Source: Basidiobolus meristosporus CBS 931.73 (Eukaryota; Basidiobolomycota; Basidiobolomycetes; Basidiobolales; Basidiobolaceae). Taken from it: 64,000 nt of DNA. The notes beneath the pieces were generated by a model, which was not told the DNA's origin, did not search any database, and saw nothing but the letters and a program-made list of their open reading frames with translations. Shown one piece after another: positions 14,848-26,988 of this stretch; the first letter of the stretch is position 1, and each line of letters starts with the position of its first letter. The DNA lies in contig MCFE01000399.1 in NCBI GenBank assembly GCA_002104905.1, positions 17,366-81,365 of the forward strand. Direction: 5' to 3'. The position numbers and the translations under genes were made by a program.

Positions 14848-16859
14848 ATGGCTCCAAAAAGAAAGAACTACACCAACTTGCCTGATGAGCAGGAGGCATC
14901 ATCATCAACAGCTATTCCACAAATGACACAACCTGACGATGCATCAACGCCCTATTATAGGCGTTCTGGAAGTAGACAACCTGTTTCTGAGCTCCCTTCT
15001 CGCGTGGATGAAGAAATTGAGGCTGTATGGGTTGAAACCGAAGCCAACACTATGCAGACGTTTGAATTCGAAGACAACGAGAACTCGAGGCGTAGCGCCA
15101 TGAGTATAGCCGCAGATTTCATGAAGGTAAATTATCCAGCTAGTTTCCGTGATCCTCTAGGAGATTAAGCTCACATCTACTCTAAACAGGATGGGCTGAA
15201 AAAGAAACTCTATTTATTGCTTGAAGATCCCTCTTCTTCTCCAGCTGCGTTTGTAGTGAACGTTTTCGTGTCGTTTATGATCGTCTTAAGTACTGTTGTC
15301 TCTACGGTCGAAACCATTCCAGCATTTCACTATGCCGGAACCTCATTATGGTACTGGTTTCCTGACTGTGAAGTCACCTCAATACTACAGCCATTCACAC
15401 GCTTCTAGGTTTAATTTCGAGACTACAATCGTGTTTCTTTTTACTGTGGAGTATCTATTAAGATTTTACGCCCATTCCGACTCTCGAGAGCAGTTGTTTA
15501 AGTTTGTCATAGGTAGTTTAACAGGTATGCTTTCAACGAATGATTCTAACGCGAAGCTATAGCACCGCTTTCAATCATCGATGTTGTTGCAATTGCACCC
15601 TACTACGTTGAACTGGTCCTCAAACGAGATACGGTAAAAAATATATTGGTGCTACTATCTAGATCGAAGTATTGTTACCTAAACGTCGATATTTTAGTCC
15701 TACGAATTTCGTTTTACCATCCTGCGTTTGTTTCGTTTGTTCCGGGCTTTTCGCGTATTTAAATACTCCTCTCTTATCCAGGTAACCTTGTAGCTGTCTA
15801 ACCCATTAGGGCCCATGTTAACGATTTTATATTGTCAAGCTTTCCATCGAAGTCATGATTATTGCCATGAAGAAGAGCTCGGATGCTTTATACGCACTTT
15901 TCCTCTTCTTCATGCTGACAATTATCGTCTTCTCGAGTCTGCTCTATTTTGTTGAAAGAGGTAGGAAATGCTGCCAGAGGGGATTTTTCGTCTACTAATC
16001 GCGCGTGATAGGTGTCTGGGATGAGGAGAAAGAGATGTTTGTTACTCCTAGCGGTGGGCCAAGGTATTAGAGACTAGGCTGTTGGCGTGACATGGCGTGT
16101 ACTGACCATGTTTCTACAGCAAATTTGATAGCATTCCTGCCTCATTTTGGTATGTTATAGTGACCTTGACCACCACTGGATATGGTAAGTTACGATAGTA
16201 TCCACTAATTCAGTGGGCAGTACTTAACCATGAGGCTATATAGGTGACATGGTTCCGGAAACCTTTATCGGCAAGCTCATCTCTTTTCCCATTATGATGT
16301 GTGGTATTCTGGTACGCCCAAGCATTTGACGATAACCCTCGACTCATGTTAACGCCACACTCTCATAGCTTATTGCTCTTCCGTCTATCATTGTTGGTAG
16401 ACATTTTACTGTTGTCTGGGACTACACCAAAAGACATAGGCCAAACCAAAGAGTGAGCTAGTTTTTGTTAAATTCGCTGCTAGTGAATTTACTTATCTAG
16501 ATTGGTATAGCTTCCTAATGCCGAAGATAACCAGGAGCAAGATCCGTTGGGTCCGGTAGGAAGATACTCCAGTAAGTTTACGTTGCGGTCTTTTATGTAG
16601 ATGTGCTATTTAACAAGACTCGCTAGTCTCCGATCTCTCACGAATGGACGCCTTTCGTACCATTACTCCGGATCCTCTGGACGCGAATCGTGATTACGCT
16701 ATGCTAAATAACGATAATCAAAATCGTGAGTTAGGTGACCAAGTACAAGCCTTGATGGAAGTACAGAAGTCAAATCAACTTATGATCAAAAAAATCCTTA
16801 AGCTCTTGGAAAACCAAAACATAGCAAACGACGAAGATCTAAACCTAAAAAATGACTAG
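14848..16859 (+). CDS. Voltage-gated potassium channel, six-TM Kv type (12 exons)
   Basis: Twelve exons from 14848 to 16859 keep frame and give 464 aa. The N-terminus (~93 residues) is hydrophilic. S1 is [16 protein letters not shown]2 [20 protein letters not shown]3 [18 protein letters not shown]4 has regularly spaced arginines ([15 protein letters not shown]). S5 is [23 protein letters not shown], then the pore helix and selectivity filter TLTTTGYGD, then S6 [21 protein letters not shown]. The C-terminal tail ends in a short helix ([20 protein letters not shown]) that could form a coiled coil. The intron at 15525-15562 is only 38 bases. The filter's GYG is split by the intron 16185-16243. 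It would act as a voltage-dependent K+ channel in a membrane; the physiological role in this fungus is unknown. Confidence 0.95.
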
Positions 16860-17114
16860 TGAAGCCATACCTTTGTACAATTCTTCATCATATTTTATTC
16901 TTTTCTTTCCATTATAGATGCTTTTGAACTTAAATAAAATAGCCCATAGCACTGGCCTCCACGCGTATCTTTCGAACAGTGCGTTGTAGCAACATGGTGT
17001 TATTGGTATTACAGCTGAATAATTTTTAAAACTAGTTTTATGTAAAATGTATGTGGATGCAAAGGAGACTTGAGTGGGGTGATGGAGGATTTCACTCAAT
17101 GGAATTGGCGCGGT

Positions 17115-17374
17115 CTAGTTGGTTTTTCCCTTTCTAAGTCTTCTCTGCTTAGCCTACGGAAAAAGAACTAGGGGTAAATTTCTGAACAGTTAGTGATTTG
17201 GCACGAGCAGTATCCTACCTTCAGCATGGCCTTGAGTTTGGCGGTTTTTCCTTTCTTTCCTATGGCGAACTGGCTCTTTTGGCGGATTTGTTCGAATAGC
17301 ATGTTGTTCGCAGGTAGGCTGTTCCTGATAATAGGATTGGTAGTGGTAAGCACACGATTCAATAAACCGAACAT
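17115..17374 (-). CDS. Small basic protein, probably mitochondrial (2 exons), family not recognised
   Basis: Exon 1 is 17374-17219, the intron 17218-17154, and exon 2 17153-17115, giving 64 aa. The N-terminus (MFGLLNRVLTTTNPIIRN) is hydrophobic/basic and amphipathic like a mitochondrial presequence. The rest is strongly basic (GKKGKTAKLKAMLK, then AKQRRLRKGKTN). Size and charge suggest a small mitochondrial ribosomal protein, but I cannot match a named family. The splice junction is supported by a good CCGTAG acceptor and a stop 13 codons into exon 2. It is convergent with the K+ channel gene. Confidence 0.55.
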
Positions 17375-17748
17375 TACAGTGTAGGAAAGTTGGACTATTA
17401 GAGGGGTAAGCTGTAGAAAAAGTCAATTTGATATTTCTCTGCGTTTGTCTAATTTTTCACTTCACGTTTGATCGGTTCATTTAGGTTTGCGGTGTCAGGT
17501 GATCGAATCCCACTATGCATTATTTGTAAGTTCATACTTAAGTTATACGGAGATTCTAGGTTTTGTTGATTGGAGATGATCACCCAGTAGTTAAACTGAT
17601 TTGCTCACCAAGGAACCAATTAGATCTTGTTTGGATGTATAAAAACAAACAAACAAATCGTACCAGTATGGGAACAATTAACACTATCTCTTCAACAGTA
17701 ACTTGGCGAATTCCAAACTACCTCAACAAGGACTGACATCCAGGAGAT
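17375..17748. other. Divergent intergenic region upstream of BIR1
   Basis: About 370 bases between two divergent genes. An AACAAACAAACAAA run lies at about 17644-17657. The GATCGAATCCC near 17500 resembles a tRNA B-box, but no acceptor or anticodon stems can be folded around it. Confidence 0.4.
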
Positions 17749-19504
17749 ATGGAAGAAGGCATGCATATAGTAGAAAATAGAGTGGCGTCCTTCATGGAAG
17801 CTAAGTTCGCCTGGCCACATCCTGACACTTTTGGCGTCGTACCCTTGAATGTACTAGTATTATTCAATTGAAATATTGAGTTCTGCGGGACTATCCCTAG
17901 CTCTTTCAATTCTTGCTAATCTATTTTCCATGTTCACATCAAGTTGGCCGAAGCTGGTTTTTACTTCGATCCACAATCCAAAGAGGACGATAGTTGTGTT
18001 TGTTTTCTTTGTCATAAATCCTTGGGAGGCTGGGAAGAGGAAGACAATCCAGTGACTGAACATATTAGTCACGCTCCCTATTGTGCTTGGGCGAAACTCT
18101 TGTGTTCTCGATTGTATGTCGAAAGCTCGGCCATACCACTGAAAGATTTTGCTGAGGATGAATACCTTCCCACTTCCAGTGCTATGGAAGCAGCCAGGGC
18201 TGCAACCTTCCAAGAATTTTGGCCCCATGAGAACAAGAAGGGGTGGCTTTGTAACGTTAAAAAGGTAAATCTTTAGCGGCAAAATGGTCGTTTACAAAGG
18301 TTAACTCATCTTATTGAGCAGATGGCGAAAGCTGGGTTCCACTACAACCCTACCCCAGATTCTGATGACACTACCTGCTGTATCTACTGCAATACCACTC
18401 TTGATGGATGGGAGCCACGTGATAGCCCTGTGTAAGTAGCCTCTTTGACAACAAAGGAAAGAGCCATCTAACCGCGCCCCTTTATTGTAGCAAAGAACAT
18501 CGAAAGAGAGCCCCTACCTGTCCGTTCTTTGTCAAAGATCTCAAAAACACCTTGAAAAAGACTACTTCTAGCGAAAAAGGGGTGTGCTCTGATAGAGAAA
18601 GCGAGGTATTCATGTGATTATCAAATAGTTGAGTGTGAGTCACGTAGTAAATTCAGGGGTTTTTTACTAGGCTGAAGAAGTGGAGACGAAGGTGGCCGTA
18701 TCTCGCTCCAGCACTAAGAATGAGAAACCTCAGCCACAATTGAAACCTAAGAGCCAAAGAGGAGTTAAAGCTAAGAAAGAGGTGAAGGCACAACCTGAAG
18801 CATCTCCAACCACGGTTGTTAAGGCGGACCAAGACGATGAGTTACCACCCGCAATACCAGAGCGTAGAGCACGTGGCGGTCGTAAGAGAAAAGCAGATAC
18901 AGTCGCTGAAGAGATAACACCCGAAGAAAACGATGTCAACACTAGTACCAATGATAGAACCATCCAAAGCGTTGGCAACAAGACACAACCTGAAACCAAA
19001 TCCAAGTCGAGAAAAACCAGAAGAAACGAGCAAGTGGATACCAAGACCAACACACCTGAAGAATGCGTGGAAGCAGATAAAACACGACTTCTGGAGACTC
19101 AGGTGCCTCCTTCACCACAGGTATTGAATGAGCGTTCTACCGGCGGCGAAGAGACAACGCTGGCAGATGTGCAGAGCCATAAATCAAATCCCCAGCTTGG
19201 CACTCCTACATCCATTTCTGATTCTAACCTTGATGAAAGCTCACCAGATGTTGATGGACCACTTGCATCCTCATTATTGAACAAACCTCGCCAACCATCG
19301 AATCTACCTCAGGATGAGCAAAATAATGAAATGATGGTTTGGGAGCTACTGAGCGATGACGAGCGAAATATGTCAGTAGAGCAGTTTATGCGATCGTTGA
19401 TTGACAAGCAAGTGAAAAAGCTGCAGTCCGAGAGTGAGCAAAAGATAGCGCAGTTTATGCAAGAAGCAGAGAAAATCAAGGACATGATCATTGCTATGGA
19501 CTAG
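17749..19504 (+). CDS. BIR1: BIR1/survivin-like chromosomal passenger protein with two BIR domains (5 exons)
   Basis: Chromosomal passenger complex subunit that directs Aurora kinase to centromeres (family knowledge). Exons 17749-17850, 17944-18264, 18322-18431, 18491-18605 and 18671-19504 keep frame and give 493 aa. BIR1 spans residues ~7-85 (ENRVASF, AEAGFYF, zinc ligands C..C..H..C in CVCFLCHKSLGGWEEEDNP, HISHAPYCAW). BIR2 spans ~110-190 (AKAGFHYNP, CCIYCNTTLDGWEPRDSP, EHRKRAPTCPFF). A long Lys/Glu/Thr-rich linker ends in a predicted helix (MSVEQFMRSLIDKQVKKLQ to the end), where survivin-type proteins contact borealin/INCENP. Two BIR repeats plus a tail is the fungal Bir1 layout. Confidence 0.93.
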
Positions 19505-20851
19505 TAATTATCACCATTTAACCAACTAATGGTTTCTTTCCCGTATTGTATTATTTCAGCTTCTTTGACAATCTATACATAGACTTTTTGTATTAAATAA
19601 ACACTTGATTTCTTTTCACGATACACCGAATTCCTTATTCAACGCGGCGGGTAACCTCGGCCATAATGCTGATACTCGATAGCGAGGGGTTGTGCATCAA
19701 GCAACAGTTCTACACTTCCAATATTCTCTCAACTCCTCCAATGACTACCAACCATGACACGGACGAAGAACACACCATTGCACCAACCTGATATAATCTG
19801 CCTTATCATCTCAATCTCAAACACACCGTGAATCATGAAATCCGGTCCTCCATAGCTCAAGCAGGCCAATAGCAATGTGACCCTCCCACCTCCAAATCAA
19901 TATAGATTAATACCACGACCGAACTTGTACAAACCATGGGCCAAGAACATACAGGTTGATCGGCAATGTTTAGGCTAGGTCGAGAGCGTAGAAAATCCAC
20001 AGTTACGGGGACTTCAGCACTCTGGTTAAACAAGAGCGGCATACCTGTGAGATGTCATGCACCTAGCACGAATATGAGCACGATGCTCATTGGCTGAGGG
20101 ACTTTGGAACAGAGACGAAGGCTCGTCACTATGCCTACATTGGCAACGTGGTTACGACTTGCGAAATCGAGATGGCCTGCGTCACCTGGCATGCAATGAG
20201 CATTGCTAATAATGACTCAGTAGATAGTAGAACAACACAAAATCCGGTGATGGCCTCTGATGGCTGTACACATCAAACGTGCTACGATACTCTTGCATGG
20301 TAGATCATCACCTCGTGGCCAGTCGCTCACAAGTTGAACTCGCCCCATCGATCTCTCGGCGGCTGGACAAACACTGCATCACGTCAGCATAAATCATCGA
20401 AAATGATGAATTGTAAATAGGGCATTTGCCTAATGCACCGCAAATCAGAATCCATGCCTCGTTATCCATCGATGGGACAATGTGTAGCGGCCTATTTTGA
20501 CAAGAAATTTACGGATATGGGCAATTCAGGGGCCGCTCCTTTGAGTGTAACTCTTTTACCCCGTTTTTCAGATGATCAAGTCCACTCCACTCACTGAGTT
20601 TCCTTTTCCATCCAGGCGTATGAAACTATTGGCCATTACGCGATGACTAATCCTTCATCTTCCCTTCGTTTATCTGTAACTGCATTTTTTTTTCAAGCAT
20701 TATCATTATAGGAGTAAGGAGTAGACGGGGTATCGCATCGCCTGTATATATTTAAGCTACGCACCGGGTGGCATATAACTATTCTTCCCAAGTTCTCTGT
20801 CGAGTCTCAAAGAGACCTAACATATCAGTGTTGAGAAACATTTCACGTACC
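19505..20851. other. Intergenic region between BIR1 and the DAHP synthase gene
   Basis: About 1.35 kb. ATTAAATAAAC near 19592 probably ends BIR1 transcripts. The rest shows no coding run. The last 110 bases form a core promoter for the next gene. Confidence 0.45.
20745..20756 (+). promoter_or_regulatory. TATA-like element upstream of DAHP synthase
   Basis: TATATATTTAAG lies about 96-107 bases before the ATG at 20852, a normal spacing for a fungal TATA box with a short 5' UTR. This is motif and position only. Confidence 0.45.
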
Positions 20852-22003
20852 ATGGCTTTTGAACAAACCGACGATCTCCGCATCTCAGGCTACGACCCTC
20901 TCCTTCCTCCCCAAATTATTCAGGAGGAGCACGCGTTGAACGACGAAGCAAGGAACACCGTTCAACAAGGCCGAAAGAATGCAACTGCTGTATTGAAGGG
21001 CGAGGACGATAGGGTTCTGGTAATAGTCGGCCCCTGCTCTATTCACGACATAGAGGCAGCTAAAGAATACGGTTAGTATCCTAAATCTCTGCTTGAAGTC
21101 ACGAGTTTCTTAATTCTGATCGTGATCCACACAATAGCCCAGAAATTGAAGGAAGTGGCCCAGAAATATGACAACGAACTAGTCGTGATCATGCGTGCCT
21201 ACTTTGAAAAGCCTCGCACCACTGTTGGCTGGAAGGGCTTGATCAACGACCCATTCCTTGACGGAAGTTTCCAAATCAATAAAGGCCTACGCATTGCTCG
21301 CCAGCTGTTGATCGATATTACCTCCATGGGCGTTCCTGTTGGGTCCGAGCTGCTGGATACAATCTCCCCTCAATTCCTGGCGGACCTTATCTCCTGGGGT
21401 GCCATTGGTGCTAGAACCACAGAATGCCAACTCCATCGTGAGCTTGCATCAGGTGTATCCTTCCCTGTTGGATTCAAAAACGGAACCGATGGTAATGCTG
21501 GCATCGCCCTCGATGCGATTCGCGCTGCCTCTCATCCTCATCATTTCCTTGGTGTCACAAAGCAAGGATTGGCTGCGATCACCAACACATCTGGAAACGA
21601 TACCTGCCACATTATTTTGCGCGGTGGAAATCAGGGGCCCAATTACGAACAACAACACATTGCCAGTATTCGTGAAGAATTGCGTAAAACAAAGCTAAGA
21701 GAAGTGATCATGGTTGATTGTAGCCATGGAAATAGCTCTAAGCTTCACACGAATCAACCTAAAGTTTGCTCCAACCTTGCACAACAAATTGCAACCGGTG
21801 ACAAATCAATTGTTGGTCTGATGATTGAAAGTAACTTGGTCGCCGGTAGACAAGACATTCCGAAAGACGGACCTACCGCCCTTACCTACGGACAAAGTAT
21901 TACCGATGCTTGTGTTGACTGGGATTGTACAGTGGAGATGTTGGATGAGTTAGCTAAAGCCGTGCAGCAGCGCAGAAGCTTGTGTACCAACGGAAACCAC
22001 TGA
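20852..22003 (+). CDS. ARO4: 3-deoxy-D-arabino-heptulosonate-7-phosphate synthase, ARO3/ARO4 type I (2 exons)
   Basis: Condenses PEP and erythrose 4-phosphate, the first step of the shikimate pathway; fungal isozymes are feedback-inhibited by Phe or Tyr. Exons 20852-21071 and 21138-22003 keep frame and give 361 aa, the usual length. Seen: LVIVGPCSIHD, MRAYFEKPRTTVGWKGLINDP, GSELLDTISPQ, GARTTECQLHRELASG, GFKNGTDG, ILRGGNQGPNY and VDCSHGNSSK. The frame is open upstream but has no earlier ATG. ARO3 and ARO4 cannot be told apart by eye, so the symbol means the ARO3/ARO4 group. Confidence 0.95.
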
Positions 22004-22976
22004 GTGCGATAGATTGAAAACGAGGCGGAAATCATTTTGGCGTTAGCTTTGGAAATGACATGTGAATATTTTTCATTCGTAATATAGATATTTCCTTCAC
22101 TTTATGTATGGGCTTGATTATTCAGATATCCAAATAAGATAATTGCAATAAATGGCTCATTGTTCTTCACATAATCATCATAAACTTCTCGTTCCCATGC
22201 TCGTTATTCATAAGAATCTTTCTATGGCGGTCATCGAATGCTGCACTAACAATGGTAGGTGGACATACTGTATGGCCGGTGAATGGTGTTAGTCACTCCA
22301 CAATGATATTACAATAGCCTTTGGGACAAAAATACTGCTATTAATGGCCTTTCATCCATGCACTGACAAAGGGATATCGATATCTTTAAACCATCAAAAA
22401 CAATTGTTTTCGTAGTTAACTTTCCACTTTACTCTAGTGAAACGACCTAATTACCGATATGGAACCTCAATAAAACCTTGCATGCGAAATACTGGAATTC
22501 CTCTGCTACGTGTGACCAAAGTCCATTTTCAACAACGCCAATTACATCACATCAAAGTTAACATCGTGCTGAGCATCATTAATGGTAGAAGCGTACCAGC
22601 ATTGAGTTCACAAATCTCGGTTCAATGCACATCAACCTTGCATATGTAATCTATTTAGGACCATACCATCATACAAAGAGAAAATTGAAATATTCGAAAA
22701 AAGCTGTACAACATTGGATGTGCTGTTGATTTTTCATTCCAGGCCTAAAGTCGGCCAATTCCTGACTTGCTTCATGGATATCGCATTTTGGGCCAACCAA
22801 TGTTACTGTGGTACAGGTTTAATTGCTGCAACTTCCATTCAAGCGTTTCGAATTCACTGAGACTTTCTTTTTCCATCAACCCATATAAAATGGTGTATTG
22901 CGCGTGGTTCAGCATCAATTTCGTCAGCTTCGGGTGCAGGTCACTTTTGTTATCTCAGTCTTAACGCATATTTGAC
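22004..22976. other. Intergenic region between DAHP synthase and the LPMO-like gene
   Basis: About 970 AT-rich bases. No coding run with domain content. The right end holds a TATA box for the next gene. Confidence 0.45.
22884..22890 (+). promoter_or_regulatory. TATA box upstream of the LPMO-like gene
   Basis: TATAAAA sits 87-93 bases before the ATG at 22977, a strong consensus at typical spacing. Confidence 0.5.
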
Positions 22977-23795
22977 ATGTGGGGAAAAAAATTCATCGCC
23001 TTGGCAATCGTTTCGCTTGCTTGTGCCGTCAATGTTGAAGGGCATTCTTATCTAACTGGGCCTGACCCACGCGTTAGACAAGGCCAATGCCGCCTTGATG
23101 GCAAAACATTCTCCGGCTCAAATCCTAAGACTTGTTATGGGCCATGCGAATCTACCGTCGTAACACCAATGAATAAGCGCGCCGTCTATCAAAGAGGCCA
23201 GCAAATCACAGTTTCTTGGGCCCGCAACAACCACCCCGGAGGCTTTGTTCGTCTTGCATTTGCGAAAACCTCCAAGTCCAAGAGTGCTAGTGAATTCGAT
23301 AAGAATGTCCACAAGTACTCTTGTTATGAAGCTGGGCCTGGCTGTAAAGGCCAGAGTAACAAAAACAATAACGACAAGTTGGGAACCAGTACCAAGAACT
23401 GTAACACTATTATCAACATTCCCAAGTGGCTCGATGACGGTGAGTGGACTCTGCAGTGGTCTTGGTATGGCTCTATGCAAGGCCATGGAGACTTCTACTC
23501 TTGCTCGGATATCATCATTAAGGGTGGCCCTAAGGGCAACAACCAAGGTGCAGCATTTGAGGGAGGTGATCCTCGTAACCCCAGTAAGCAACTCTGTGCT
23601 ATTGGATGGGGTGATCGCCTGGGAGTATGCAAGTGGAACAGATGCTGGGATCCTAAGAACAAGAACTCACGCGCACCATTCGTAAAGAAAGGATGGAACA
23701 CCAATGTTGTAATCAATGCTGTTCCATATTCCAAGAAACCTTTGAAGATGTTACCTGGTCGCAACCCCAACACTAACAAGTCTACACCTTGGTAA
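22977..23795 (+). CDS. Secreted LPMO-like copper protein (putative lytic polysaccharide monooxygenase), intronless
   Basis: 272 aa in one exon. Residues 1-22 are a signal peptide (MWGKKFIALAIVSLACAVNVEG), so cleavage before His23 would expose an N-terminal histidine, as the copper histidine brace requires. A second His sits at 86 in a strongly conserved-looking patch (SWARNNHPGGF), and the F173/Y174 pair in GHGDFYSCSD could supply the axial residue. Cysteines are abundant (about 12) and the C-terminus is basic. The fold class is inferred from the His1/His2/Tyr-Phe pattern, not from a match to a specific AA family; chitin or cell-wall polysaccharide is a possible substrate. AATAAAC follows 75 bases after the stop. 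Confidence 0.65.
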   Translation: MWGKKFIALAIVSLACAVNVEGHSYLTGPDPRVRQGQCRLDGKTFSGSNPKTCYGPCESTVVTPMNKRAVYQRGQQITVSWARNNHPGGFVRLAFAKTSKSKSASEFDKNVHKYSCYEAGPGCKGQSNKNNNDKLGTSTKNCNTIINIPKWLDDGEWTLQWSWYGSMQGHGDFYSCSDIIIKGGPKGNNQGAAFEGGDPRNPSKQLCAIGWGDRLGVCKWNRCWDPKNKNSRAPFVKKGWNTNVVINAVPYSKKPLKMLPGRNPNTNKSTPW

Positions 23796-26700
23796 TGGTA
23801 ACTAGGCTTACCCCAGCAAACATTGACTATTGAAAATGAATGTTTTGATTTCCATCATGTCATTCGACATAATAAACAAATATTTCTGAACACGCTTGAA
23901 CAGATAGTGGTATCTTCCTCTAAAGTGTAATTCATAATGTTGGGCTGTTCCGTGATTTCAACTACCGCTACATTATGGATCGATTCGGTGGTGGTGATTG
24001 CCGCAGGGACCAGTGTGGATTCGACGAATTGAATCAAAATATTGCAAATACTACATTAATTGGTGTGGCCGTATGATGCTTTCACTGGTATCACATGCAC
24101 ATTCTGAACGTACTCATTGCCTTTGAGTGAATCGTTGGTGGACTACACTCTTTACATTCCCTTTTAAAGCCTATATTTAACCCACTCTAAAAGGGGTTAC
24201 AGGGATGAGGTGGAACATCACCAAGCGGGCTTTAAGGGAGCGTCAGTTAAAAAGAATGTTTGAATTACCACACTTGTTTTTCACTGTTGCATTTTGGCAC
24301 CCGTCATAATCAAGTCGCGAGTTTACTGAAATGCTCCCTATCGCGAAATTGTTACTGCTATGTTTAGACAGTAAGGTTTGGAGAGCGTCGTTGTGACAAT
24401 ATGACTGCTCCCCAAGAAGTGTTGAAAGCCATATCCTAGCTTATTTTGTATTTCGAGTGCTCTCGTTATCTGTACTTTGTCTGCTATGCAAATAAACGTA
24501 CTTTAAGTAATACTAGCCAAGCACAGATCATATGATGTGAGGTGCGTCGCTTTGCGAGAACTATAGGCTCAACCTTACGGCCAGTACCATCGTTGCATTT
24601 GATATTGCTTTGATGGATGCCATTGACTTTTCTTACACGCAGATTGCCTCCCAAACGCCGAAACCATTATGCTTAGCACCTCATTCCAATCTTAGGCAAA
24701 CTTTTGAATCCCGATAAGGACTGTTATCGGATCCAAATCTCATCGGCTCCGCCCCTCCTGTCTTTTTCGCCGAGCAAGATCTGGCTTCAACTTTTGAACT
24801 ACACTACCGATGCAATAATTATATTGCTGGCTGGAGCCTGCAGCATATTTTAATTAGTATTTACTGGGGACATTGAGGCATCTTGGCTTACACCTGTGCT
24901 CTGTTGCCAAGGCCAAAGTCCAATTTTGTATATATTACCAAACTCGACTATACTGTAATCTATTCAGCTGCAACCTTCAATCCAAACCTCAACTTTTAAG
25001 GCGTAGGTACACTAATTTGTATCCTTTGTATTCTTCACCTGATTAATGCGATATTTAAGGACTTCGATATGCTGGTCACACTCCCAAATCATGATGATCA
25101 CAAAAGTAGCCTTGTGCATGAAATTCAAATATGATGGACATTGATACTGGTGCATGTATCCATTCCAGCTTCCTACCGAATCGCGCTAATTTTCATCTGG
25201 TGTGTATGCGAATTCGCTACACAGGCGATTTGTAACGTTGCATCGCAAACTACCTATGTACTTTTAGAGGGCCTGGCTACCACCAGTCACCAGTTTGCCG
25301 ACAAAATAAAGCCAATGAGCCAACTTCGACATAGTCGGGCAGCTAGCACAGTAATCTAGATGGGTGACAGTACTTCGCTGTGCAAAGGTATTGAACATAG
25401 CCGTCGTATTCATCACAGGTTAAACTTCAACACTCACGACAGAATCCAACAATACCCGCAAGCACCATGACGTCACTTCGCTGCTTTGTATTGTTTTACA
25501 AGGGAAGAACGATGTACCTCGTTACCGTGGGTCTTTCCGTTTGGGCTACCTGTTCCGTGGTTGATGAATACAATTTTAATTCATCAATTAGAAGCGTAAA
25601 ATCGAAATTGTTTTCGTAATGTGTTACTCTTCTTTGGGTGAAGGCACTCAATAAACAAGGCCTAACGCCGAATTTTCCCCAGCAGAAGCTCCGTGGAGAT
25701 TTATCTGATCATAAGGTAACTAATAGTTGATATGATGAACAACACGCATCTCAAGAAATCAAATGTATTTGCGTCGAACTGTGGATGGCTCGTATTTAAT
25801 TAAGGAGACCGGGAGGAACTCATTAGTTTCTCAACTCAGGGATATAGCTCGAATACCTTGCAGAATCAATTTATCTATCTGTATACATGATATAAGTCAT
25901 ATATTCTGAAGTAAGGGTGGCTGCATTTCAATCTCGCATATCAAGGGAAATAACAAAGTAGACTGGCGCACGAGAAACCAAGTCATTGTTAACCTGGGCC
26001 TACAGCGATTTAATCGCGGCCCTTCTGAGCAAATTGCTTGCTGGGAAGCCGAATCCCTAGTGTTGAGCAGGGGTCCATATGGTAAAAAGGGTCAGTAGTA
26101 AAGCGGATGGCTATGATGGGCGGTCTCTGTATAGAACACAACACATTGGCTTGGAACAAATGGAAATTCCGCACACTTTCGATGGCAACTGTCACGTTGA
26201 TAGAAAATTACTTGGGAACTGAGGATTGTTCATATGCTCGTACAAATTAATCAAGCAAATCACTTGTGCCCATTTGGTATGCAATTTATGGCAAGCACAT
26301 TATTGTTTTCTGAGGACTGATGTCATGTTGATATCGATCATTCCATTGTAAAACATGGCGATCATACTTGTCCTTTCGTGTTGGATGCCAGGGGCTATCA
26401 ACCATACAGTTTGGACCAAGGGACGGAAACAGGCAGAAATCCGCCCTTCAGCAATAGGAACCATCCAAATTATATGCGCATCGTATATGGTCGGCGTAGT
26501 GTTAACCAACTAAAGGCATTGATTGAAATCCTCGAAATCTTACTCGAGACCTAATTAAATTCACAGACCACAAATGAATACAATACCGTTAAGGAGCTCA
26601 GCAAATCGGAGAGGCTATTAATAGCTAATCATATTAAAATACGAATTGATTCATTACTGAATCAGTCATAATGGAAATATGTACCTCCTCAAGTTGCACA

Positions 26701-26988
26701 GCTTAAATTGAACTTGTTTGGAGACGGACGCGGGGGCTCAGTACTAATATTCTTTGGCCATCCTTAGGGAAAGTGAAAATTTTGGTTCCACCAAATTATA
26801 AACTTAAATATGTATGGTAGTCCCTACGTTCCTGGCTATTTATCACTTGATATTTCTATCCATATCCTTTCCACTTCACAGGCGCTTGGTCGTCCTACTC
26901 TCCTCTCTATCTCTGCTTCGTGTTGTCCTTGCATACTCAGCCCCTTCTGCTATCCACCCTCCCGTCATTTTCCACTCGTTAGTAAACT
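23796..26988. other. Gene-poor 3.2-kb stretch between two secreted-protein genes
   Basis: No reading frame longer than ~72 codons on either strand has domain-like composition, and I could not build a spliced gene. No tRNA, tandem array or transposon motif is visible. A TATAAA at 26797-26802 lies 187 bases before the next ATG and may be its TATA box. Confidence 0.4.

Noticed and set aside
17490-17515. GATCGAATCCC, similar to a tRNA B-box
   Set aside because: No matching T-stem, anticodon arm or A-box within tRNA distance; no tRNA gene was found elsewhere in the window either.
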